Source: Lycorma delicatula (Eukaryota > Arthropoda > Insecta > Hemiptera > Fulgoridae). From it: a DNA stretch of 64,000 nucleotides. This document shows positions 55,919 through 64,000 of the stretch, piece after piece. The stretch covers positions 11,991,730 to 12,055,729 of the forward strand of contig NC_134456.1 of assembly GCF_047948215.1 (NCBI RefSeq), read 5' to 3'. Numbering within the stretch: the first letter of the stretch is position 1; every line of letters starts with the position of its first letter. Both the position numbers and the translations under genes were made by a program. Below the pieces are notes generated by a model. That model made no database searches. It was given only the letters and a program-made list of their open reading frames with translations, and was not told the DNA's origin.

Positions 55919-58262
55919 CTATATTTTCTTCATTTCCATTATCCAGATCTGCACTAATATTATTTCTAAGACGGAACCTCTTCTGAGGTCCTGATATATG
56001 GTACACTCTTCTATTAGATGCTTGATTGTCAGTGTTTTATTACAAACACCGCACATTGGTCTCACTTCGCCGGTTAACAAATATAAATTTGTTAATCGCG
56101 TGTGACCGATTCTAAGTCTGGTCACCGCTACTTGTTCACGGCGAGTCAACTTAAAGTCGCTTTTCCATTTATAAGGAGAAGTTTTTACTGAGTTTAATTT
56201 TGTATTTAAACTCCTCCATTCAGCGTTCCACTTGTTTCTTACTATGTTTGTTAGACGGTTTTTAACATCTGCCACTCTTACAGGAAATGCATCCAAATCA
56301 TCGCAGACTGTTGCCTTTCTGGCAGCTTCGTCTGCGATTTCATTACCTGTAATACCAGCATGCTCCGGAGTCCATACAAATAGGCATCGCTGTCCTCGTT
56401 GTTTTAGAACGTATGAAATGGACAGGATGTTTGCAATTAGGACATCCTTAATGTTTTTGTTCCGAATTGCGACAAGTGCACTTAATGAATCGGAACATAT
56501 TAGCACTCTCTCTTCGCAATAGTGTTCAGTGTAGCGAAGAGTTCTGTCTTGTAGACACTGGCCACATCTGGCAGTTTCCAAAAGTGGGCTTCTTCATTTA
56601 CATATATTGAGCATCCAACACCATGTTCGGTTTTAGAACCGTCAGTATAAATTCTAATATGTTCTTCGTAGCTACTGACGGTTGCCAAAAATTCCTGCTG
56701 GATGATCACTGCTGGTTTCTTTTTTATTTCTCCTTGAGAGAGATCCAAACTTGTATTTACCGCTGGCAAGAGCCATGGCGGTATTTCTCTAGTAGAAATT
56801 GCTAGAGTCTCTGGTATAGCAATTTCATATTTTCTTCTTAATTCGTGGTACCTAATTCCGGCTGGTCTGGAATAGGTAGCACGACGTTCGTATAATGCAG
56901 CCATAGGATGATTCGTAAACAATTTATTATTTATATGAGCAGGATTAGCCTATATATTTGCTGCGTAACAAGAGGATCTCCCTTCTATAATGTAGTGGCA
57001 TCATTCCGGCTTCAGACATCACACTAGCTGCCGGACTTGTGCGGAAAGCGCCTGTTGCATATCTTATTCCGCTATTATGAACTACGTCTAACTTTTTTAA
57101 ATGCGACTTTCTAGCGGATGAATATACGATACATCCGTACTCTAGTTTAGATTGAACCAATGCTTTATACAATCCCAATAATGTTTCTTTGTCTGAGCCC
57201 CAATTTAAGATCGATAAACATTTTATAATGTCTAGGGCTATTTTGCATCTATCACTCAAGCCCTGTATATTTAATCCCCATGTAAGGGATTTATCCAATA
57301 CTAGTCCTAAATATCTTACACTGTCTTTATATTGTATTGGATTATCATCAATTGTCAACGCAGGACTTTGATGAGGAATTCTCTTCCTACAAAAGTGTAC
57401 ACAGCACGTTTTTTCTGGTGAGAATTGGAATCCGTTACTCTTTGCAACTTCATTTAGAGCATTGATCGCTCGTTGCAATTTGTACCTCACCATAGCAATC
57501 TTGTTGCTGGCATACATAATTGCCAGATCATCAACATAGACGCTTTTGCTGATTTCTACTGGAATGGCTAATATCAATTTATTAATGCAATGGTAAACAA
57601 GGTACCGCTCAACGGCGAACCCTGCGGTATGCCATTTCCAAGATTCTTTCACATGAATATTCATTGTTGGCGCGCACTTGGAAGGTACGGTCATTCATAT
57701 AGTTGCTGAGCAGTATAGGCAGATTGCCACGAATGCCCCATTCATGTAACTGGAGCATTATACCATGACGCCAGGTCATATCGAAAGCCTCCTGAAGATC
57801 AAAGAAGACTCCGACACAATGTTTCCTTTTAATGAAGCTGTTATATATAACGTCCTCTAAGCTGATCATTTGATCAGTGGTAGAATGGTATTGCCGAAAA
57901 CCTGCTTGATACGGTGATATCAGATTTTCTTTTTCCAAAACCCAGACGAGTCGATTATTAATCATTTTTTCGAATAATTTTCCCATAGCACACGTCAAAG
58001 AAATAGGACGATAGCTATTGGGGTCTGTTAAATTTTTATTTTTCTTTGGTACTGGAACAACATGAGCTTTTTTCCACTGCTGCGGGTACGTTCCATCCCG
58101 TCATAATCTATTATAAAGTTCTAATAATCTACGCTTTGCAGTGTTATTCAGCTGCCTGATCATATTATAGTGGATTTCATCCGGACCAGCAGCTAAGTTA
58201 CCTGATTTTTCCAACGCTTTCGCGAATTTTTCCATTTTAAAAGGTACATTATATGAGTAATT
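55919..58262 (-). pseudogene. Reverse transcriptase-RNase H polyprotein, three breaks
   Basis: Reading leftwards. 58262-57609: VPFKMEKFAKALEKSGNLAA, GPDEIHYN, a TGA at 58101-58103 where Trp is likely, QQWKKAHVVPVPKKNKN, SYRPISLTCAMGKLFEKMI, GFRQYHSTTDQ and VFFDLQEAFDMTW. After a frameshift near 57640, NGIPQGSPLSGTLFT, then VYVDDLAIMYAS (catalytic YVDD, 57523-57541), YLGLVLDKSLTW and KALVQSKLEYGCIVY to 56945. RNase H: IYTDGSKTEHGVGCS (Asp), YKTELFATL (Glu), then after a frameshift near 56510-56580, ICSDSLSALVAI (Asp) and VWTPEHAGITGNEIADEAAR (His, Asp). A cysteine motif, CGVCNKTLTIKHLIEEC, is near the end. All catalytic residues remain, but the stop and frameshifts make it non-functional. Confidence 0.88.
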
Positions 58263-58270
58263 ATACTCAG

Positions 58271-58282
58271 TTTTAAAAACTT
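58271..58282. repeat. Target-site duplication, I/LOA-like LINE (right)
   Basis: Second TTTTAAAAACTT. Confidence 0.75.
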
Positions 58283-58719
58283 ATTGTTTTGGTTTTCTGT
58301 AAAGAAGAAATTCTTACTGCACAAAACTGTTTTAAAAACTATTAAAATTTGACTACTAGATTTTATTAAAAATTTCGTGTTTTGATAAAAAAATAACCGA
58401 AACAGTACAAAAATGGATTGTAAAAAAAGAACAGTTTATTCGTTTAGTTGATTAGATAATCTAAAAATCTGCTACTGACTGGAAGAGATATAAAGCCAGT
58501 ATCAACTGTTATTCAAATTGAAAAAAGGATGTTAGAAATATTTAATTCATAAAAAAACTAAAAGTTTAAGTCTTAAAATTTAAATATTTCGACCATTATG
58601 TTTTTTACACTTTGTTCCATTCCATGTTGAGCCGGATGGTGCTGCACTCTAGTATCTACTAGCGCTTGCCGGCGAGTTAGTCAGTACGATGATTCGTGGG
58701 CCGGATCCCGTTCAATGCG

Positions 58720-59010
58720 GTCATGATTTGTTTAATGTAACATTTCATTCGTAGTCTAATGTGACTAGTTTTATTTAGTAGTTTAAAATCTAATGCGGCT
58801 TATAGTTTTTATTGATAATCTTCAATGGCATTATTGTGACTAACGTGTCATATATTCATCAATCTAATGTGACTTGTATTTTTCGATATTCAAGAAATGT
58901 CTAATGCGATAGTTAAATTTAATTATTCAACAAGAATGTGTTTTAGCTTATTTCATCATCCCAACCATCATTTCAAAATACAGTCCATACTCGCTCTACA
59001 ACTTAACAAC
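58720..59010 (+). repeat. Dispersed repeat with TCTAATGTGACT motifs, copy 2
   Basis: Related to 47235-47400. The motif (G/A)TCTAATG(T/C)G(A/G)C appears several times (near 58757, 58791, 58861 and 58895) at irregular spacing. Confidence 0.55.
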
Positions 59011-59339
59011 TTTAATAATTGCATTTCCAACTGGCTTTTACAATTAATCTTTTCCAGTTTTTATAATTCCGAGTTCCACACGCACACACTTCTATTAACA
59101 AAATAAATGAAAATATGCCTTTTTCAGAAATCTTCATTAAATCTCTCATTATGAAAATATATGGTAGAGGTTTAATTTAGAAGAAAATTAATTATAAATT
59201 AATTAAGTTGTTCTGTAATTTCTATGAATAATAAAGTACTACGTAATATAAGACAATTTTACAATTTTCCATTCCACATCATTATTCTCTAAAGGCTACG
59301 ACTTGTCAATTTAGCCACGTCACTCATCATCGCTTCTCT

Positions 59340-60942
59340 CTTCAATTCATTATACTCGTATGAACCAAGAGGCCCATCTCTTCTTTAACATTATTCATGA
59401 TGGTTTCTCTCGGTCTATCTCTAGGGTTTTACCCAAAACCTTACCCTCAAATATATTCGTCAACAACTGGTCATGTATTACATATCCTATCAATTTCGCT
59501 CTTCTTCCCCGTATAACAATTAGCAAGGACTTCCTCTCACTCACTTTTGCTAACAATTGATAATTTATTTTCCTCTCCACCCAGCTTTTTCTTGTTATTC
59601 TCCTTCAAATCCATATTTCCATTGCTTTCAGTCTACTTCTTTCTGCTTCCCAAGCATCCATGTTTCACACCCATAAGGTAGAACACTCCAGACATAATAA
59701 GTTTCAGCGAACTGTTTCCTTATTTGCATACTTATATGATTATCAGTTAGTATGTTCTTTTTATCCTAGAAAACTCGTTTTTCCAGCGCTATTCTTCTTT
59801 TTACTTCTGTGGCACATTTATTATCGCTAGTGATAGTGCTTTCCAAATAATAAAACTCAACCTTCTCTACAACAGTACTGTCTAATTTAATATCAACCTT
59901 TGTACCTTCCTTTGTTTTTCCTACAATCATAATCTTTGTCTTCTCCTTATTAATTTTCAGTTTAAGTTTTGTTAGTGATTCTAACATAATTTCTATTCCT
60001 CTTACTGATTCCGCCAGTAACAAATATCATCTGCAAAATGGAAACAATTTATGGATTTTCCATTAAATTCTGATTCCTTTTATTTTTTTCTTTCATTTCT
60101 ACAATAGCTTTTTCAATAAACAAAGCAAACAGAAACGGTGACAAAGGGCAACCTTGCCTGACTTCCCTTCTTATTTTGGCCTCTCTTTAAGCCGTTGATT
60201 TCAATCTCCGTTTTCTGCATTTTATACAGATTCAGAATTAATCTTTTATCCCTCCAGTCGAGATTTATTTCCCTCATTGTTTGAAGTAGTAGTTGCCAGT
60301 CCACCTTGTCAAAGGCTTATCCTAAGTTTACAAAAGTCAAAAAGGTCTTCTTCTCTCTAATACAATTTCAGCGCTAGTATCGCCTTTCCAGTTCCCTTCT
60401 CAGATCTGAAACCGAACTGGTCTTCTCCCAAGTTTTCCTCAATTTTCCCTTTTATGCGGTTTTTAACAATGTTTAGCATTATCTTTGAAGTGTGAAATAA
60501 GAAAGAAATTGTTCTGTAATTGGTGCAATCCATTGCATTTCCAGTAAGAATTATTACAGTTTTGCTATTTGTAAAATCTAGCGGCAGTATCGTTCCCTCT
60601 TCGTAGCAACGTTTGATAAGCCTATACAAACACTGTTTTGTTGACTCTCCTAATTCTTTTAATATTTCTGCCGGGATGTTATCTGTGTCTGTCGCATTGC
60701 CATTATTCAGGTTATTCAAGGCTTTGACAAATTCTTTCTTAGATACAGGTGGTCTCATCATGTCGTTATCCAATCTATTTTCATCTTCCAGATATTCCCT
60801 ACTATTAATAATATCCTTTCCCTCATATAGTTCCTCAATATATTCTTTCCATCTGCCACCTACAGAATCTAAATCAAAGAGAAGATCGCCATTTTTATTC
60901 CTTACCATATTTGTTTTCGTTCTCGATTTTATCATCAATTAA
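59340..60942 (-). pseudogene. RTE-like LINE reverse transcriptase, decayed
   Basis: Reading leftwards: RWKEYIEELYEG and NNGNATDTDNIPAEILKELG (RT N-terminal region), NYRTISFLFHTSKIM, NLGEDQFGFRSEKGTGKAIL to 60357; then, in other frames, VDWQLLLQTMREI, NKKGSQARLPF (decayed RQG-x-LSP box), LLAESVRGIEIMLESLTK, KINKEKTKIMIVGKTKEG, FYYLESTITSDNK and VKRRIALEKR (59766-60023), and a C-terminal piece at 59395-59580. The order matches the RTE-like family at 16080-17392 but identity is low, so this is a different, older family. FADD is not intact. At least three frame changes. Confidence 0.82.
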
Positions 60943-61034
60943 TTTTTTTTTTTTTTTTTTTTTTTTTCCCCCTACTCACCCCGACCGGATATCCATTTAA
61001 GTATACTCAGTCGGGGAGAGTTACTCTAAGGGAG

Positions 61035-61070
61035 TGTTCCCCGCCCACCGGTTGTACACCCGGCACGGCA
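61035..61070. promoter_or_regulatory. Conserved GC-rich 3' UTR block of R1-like LINEs
   Basis: CCCGCCCACCGGTTGTACA followed by CCGGCACGGCAG; 24170-24205 has CCCGCCCGCCGGCTGTATG and CCGGCACGGCAG. Position relative to the poly(A) is also similar (about 70-110 bp). Likely an RNA element under selection. Confidence 0.65.
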
Positions 61071-61384
61071 GCTTAGCTCCCCCGGTCTCGGATCTTTAAT
61101 TTTATTTTATTCGCCTGCCTCTAATCCCCCGCCTCGGAGACGGGGTATGGCTACGCCACCTCCCATCCCCTCAGCAGGGAACCGGATCTCGGTCATTATG
61201 CCTTTGCCTCTAATCAGCGGTACCGCCCCCACTAAGCGCCGAGGCACCCGCAGGAGCGGCACCGCCAACCGGGACTCGGTCTTTTATTTGTCCCACACTC
61301 CCCAGGAGTTCCCCCCCTTCTCAGGAACCCGCACACCACGGCGTACAGGCCCTCCACGGAGGGACTGTCCTCCCTACCCTAATT

Positions 61385-62255
61385 TCATAAACCCCTTCTT
61401 CTGTCCTCTTCTTCCTTGGTGCGTAAGATTTCCCCGGCAAACCTACGGAACCGATCCCAGTTATCGTCACTATAGACCATCCAATTTAAGAGGTTTTCAG
61501 GTGTAAGTCCGTTGTCCGAAATTTCTCTTCTATTTGGAGCCCATCTTGGGCATACAAACACAGTGTGTTCCGCATCATCAGTCTCTGGGCAGTACACACA
61601 TTGTGGGGTAGGTCTTTTTCCAATTCTAAACAGATAATGGCCGAACGAGCCGTGCCCCGTCAACAGTTGTGTCGTATAAAAATCTACATTACCTATTCTA
61701 TTACTAGTCCACATATTTATGTTGGGGATTAGTCGCCTGGTCCAATCCCCAACTCTAGAGTGTGTCCATGTATCCTGCCACTCTTGATCAATTAGCCGTT
61801 CAACCTCATCTTTGGACATACCCCTACATCTAAATGTTCTTCCTTTAATTTGTAAATCAACGGGTAGAACCTTCGTTAATATACACAACGCGTCGTATGA
61901 CACTGTTCTGTATCCCGCGGCTACACGCAGTAAAGCAAACCTGTGTACTCTTTTTAATTTTGTTTTGTTTCTCTGAATATTCATTGTATCTCCCCATATC
62001 GGGGCCGCATATAAAATTCTGACGTAGTAGCCGCAGTTATCAGTCTCCTTATTACCATTTTCGGTGAACCATGGTTCTGGAAAAGAGTCCTCAATGCCTT
62101 AATCAAAGGAGTGACCTTCTTACAAATCATCTCTACGTGTTTGCTAAATCTTAGGCTTTTATCCAAAAGAACCCCTAAATACTTTGCTTCTTTGACCTTA
62201 ATTCTCTCTCCTCTAATGTTTATATTGAGGTTTCTAAAAGATCTAATAGGTCATC
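61385..62255 (-). pseudogene. R1-clade LINE ORF2 C-terminal region, one frameshift
   Basis: Reading leftwards: NLNINIRGERIKVKEAKYLG, VLLDKSLRFSKHVEMICKKV, LIKALRTLF, then a frameshift near 62020 after which LYAAPIWGDTMNIQRNKTKL, FALLRVAAGYRTVSYDAL, EWQDTWTHSRVGDWTRRLIP, TQLLTGHGSFGHYLFRIG and a zinc-knuckle-like CVYCPETDDAEHTVFVCPRW (C-x2-C-x8-H-x4-C) follow, ending at a stop at 61385-61387. Domain order equals that of the 24266 copy, but the sequences are clearly different families of the R1 group. The palm and endonuclease are absent. Confidence 0.88.
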
Positions 62256-62937
62256 ATTGACTTAATACTCGAATTTTCTATTCGCGGAGATGAATACAAT
62301 ACGGATTCTATTACCATTTTAACTAGTCCAAAATTTAAACTTAATTATCAAAAAAAAAACTTCATGAAAATGAAATAATCTTTAAAAAAAAAAATAAAAA
62401 AAAAAATGTGATGTGAACATGATATGATTTCCGTAAACGCATATTAAATTACATATACATATGTTTTTAAAATGAAAAGTACAAAACATTTATATTTCTT
62501 TATTAATTTCTTTCAATTCGTGAAAAGATAAATTGATGTTTTAAACAACTTTTAACCCCCTCAAATTTATTTTTTTTTTTGTGTATTGATTTATTTGCAA
62601 TCAGTTTCCTTAATAATGAAACTATAGTAAATTGTACACAGTAATAATTACGTGAAAGGGAGGCATCCAGTGATACGTTTCAGGACAATATAAAGTTTTA
62701 AATAATGTACGGTACAATAAAAGGTATAACGATTAAAAATACAACTAAGCGTACAAAAGTACAAACAATTCGACAATTAACTGTTAAATAAAAAATAAAT
62801 AAATGGTAACATAACATAGGTACACAGATCAGTAAAATTCAGTGGATAAAAAAACAGAACAGTATAAAAAAATGTTAGAGTATAGAGTACAAAAAAATTT
62901 TCACAAGTCATATTTGAGAAAAGTAGGTTTTAAATAA
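62256..62937. other. AT-rich spacer, nothing recognised
   Basis: Homopolymer A/T runs; no gene or repeat assigned. Confidence 0.5.
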
Positions 62938-63238
62938 ATTGAACTAAAACAAGAAAACAAGGTATGGAAATAAAGAATTAAACATAGTAATGCAGTATTT
63001 AATTAAATTAAATAATGGGTGACCAACCAACATTCATTCAGTTTTAATTTGTTAAAATATATTTTGCATGTTGTTGAAATAGTAGCCTTTAAGGTTGTCT
63101 AATGATTTAAGTCTACACCAGGTGTTATAGTAATAAGAAAATTTTGTCCTTTAACGAAAATATTTAAATGTAGTCGGAGGCTCTGGATAATAATTACCGT
63201 ATATTAAAGAGCCCCCAACTGCATTTAAACATGGCCGG
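62938..63238 (+). repeat. Dispersed repeat D, copy 2
   Basis: Uninterrupted partner of 51228-51720; shows that the latter's GC-rich block is an insertion. Confidence 0.75.
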
Positions 63239-63396
63239 GATTATTTAAGTCACCGTACCCCTAAAGTTAACGAAAAATAAGAGTTAGGATATGCGTTTAC
63301 GTTATTTTCGTGAGGCAACAGTTTTTTTGTTTTCGGATTGCAACAGTTTTTTTTACAACGTCACACGCTGAGTTAAAGACAGCTGCGTTGAAGTGG

Positions 63397-64000
63397 ATGA
63401 CACGACTAGTTAGCGTCGAGGAGCGGTTAGCGGAAATGTATGGGTTCATGAACAACAACATACGAATCAAACAATAAATCTAATTATTAATATGTTTCGA
63501 CAACGCTTTAAAAAGTTGCCACAAAGAAAAGAAACACGTTTGGAGTATTCAGTGTTAAAGATAGATCGCGGAGTGTACGAAATTTAACGCGGTTAGAAAT
63601 ATATGTGCTGTTGCAGTTTCCATTGAACCCCCCAATGAAATGAACTTGTAAACGATCAGCTAAACGTCGTATACCGCGGACGACAATGCATGACCGTATA
63701 AAAAAGGACTTGAAAGTTACGCCATTTCGTCCGATGTTCACCATTGAAAAAAAAAAATTCCCCGGTTTATCAAAAAAATTCTCCGCTGCTGTGCACCGTG
63801 AAAAGGTGCTTTTTTCGATATATGGTAGCGTCACGTGCCAGAACTGTGTTATTTTGGGCGAAAGAAAATCCTTATAACGCGACTGAGTAGGAATGAAATC
63901 CACCGCACGCCATTATACGGGCTGGAATGGGCGTCATTTGTTTGATCCTTAATTTTTGACGGACCAGTGAATGCACAAACTTATTTAGAGATGTTGGAAT
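63397..64000 (+). pseudogene. Decayed Tc1/mariner-type transposase, cut by window end
   Basis: Starts MTRLVSVEERLAEMYGF, then stops, and in another frame NMFRQRFKKLPQRKE (helix-turn-helix region). Further fragments: VRNLTRLE, a TTMHDRIKKDLKVTPFRP second-HTH-like block, a VTVWAKENPYN fragment equivalent to the W-x-ENPH motif, a GWNGRHLFDP-like piece and GPVNAQTYLEML, equivalent to the (I/V)NAERY-x-(D/E)-(N/M)L block before the second catalytic Asp. The frame changes several times. It is a different family from the 53068 transposase and its right half lies outside the window. Confidence 0.75.

Larger units (their letters stand above)
55540..58270 (-). mobile_element. I/LOA-like LINE with RNase H, 5' truncated (2.7 kb)
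   Basis: Largest element in the window. The 3' end is at left (T run 55540-55546), followed in + by GGGCATCGACTGCTAAGGTC and ATTAGCCC, a motif seen at the ends of insect LINEs. Encodes RT, RNase H and a C-terminal cysteine motif; the endonuclease has been lost by truncation at about 58270. RNase H after RT points to the I group (I, LOA, Outcast and relatives). Confidence 0.88.
60943..62255 (-). mobile_element. R1-like LINE tail, inserted 5' of the RTE-like relic
   Basis: Poly(A) on the left (T run 60943-60967), about 410 bp of GC-rich 3' UTR (60968-61384), then coding sequence to about 62255. The 3' UTR shares a block with the R1-like LINE at 24064-24952. No certain TSD: TCATCAATTA on the left and TCATCATTGA on the right are only similar. 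Confidence 0.85.

Noticed and set aside
60943..62255. TSD TCATCA for the R1-like element
   Set aside because: Left and right flanks agree in only about six consecutive bases, not enough against chance.

Overview
This window looks like a piece of an AT-rich, repeat-dense insect nuclear genome. The evidence is split coding exons with canonical splice sites, several clades of non-LTR retrotransposons, two tRNA-headed SINE families, Tc1/mariner and hAT-type DNA transposons, large foldback repeats and (TA)n microsatellites. The order cannot be fixed from sequence alone; a large-genome hemipteroid would fit, but that is inference. There is no bacterial-style operon, CRISPR array, rRNA or free-standing tRNA gene that I can support.

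Host gene: only two exons of a cellular gene are visible, both on the + strand (4762-4911 and 9780-9860). Both are in phase 0 and together encode part of an rdgC/PPEF-type (EF-hand) serine/threonine phosphatase catalytic domain. The exons before and after them were not found, so much or all of the window may be intron of this gene, or the gene may end in exons I missed.

Layout. 1-715 (-): intact APE-type endonuclease domain of a non-LTR element cut by the window edge. 719-9779: introns with microsatellites and dispersed repeats. 9861-16079: SINEs, a foldback at ~12.1-12.3 kb and a long A/purine-skewed tract. 16080-17392, 19831-20571, 29029-29668 and ~39446-40158 (all -): four 5'-truncated copies of one RTE-like LINE, three with target-site duplications (TSDs). 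24064-24952 (-): R1-like LINE tail with a 13-bp TSD. 35742-37405 (+): dead mariner-like transposase gene split by a 577-bp hAT-like element. 37683-38192: GC-richer insertion with 14-bp flanking repeats. 41.5-44.8 kb: SINE cluster and two foldbacks. 52884-54212 (+): near-complete Tc1/mariner element with inverted termini and a single nonsense codon. 55540-58270 (-): I/LOA-like LINE with RT and RNase H and a 12-bp TSD. 59340-62255 (-): two stacked LINE relics. 63397-64000 (+): another decayed mariner-type transposase cut by the window edge.

There is no gene circuit here; the window is mainly a record of layered insertions. The most informative signals are the nested insertion at 35.7-37.4 kb, a ~470-bp foldback with a SINE in its outer edge, a 38-bp perfect palindrome at 34.1 kb, the almost absent 3' UTR of the RTE-like family (hairpin overlapping the stop codon), and a GC-rich 3' UTR block shared between different R1-like LINEs. 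I did not find a convincing novel functional system.
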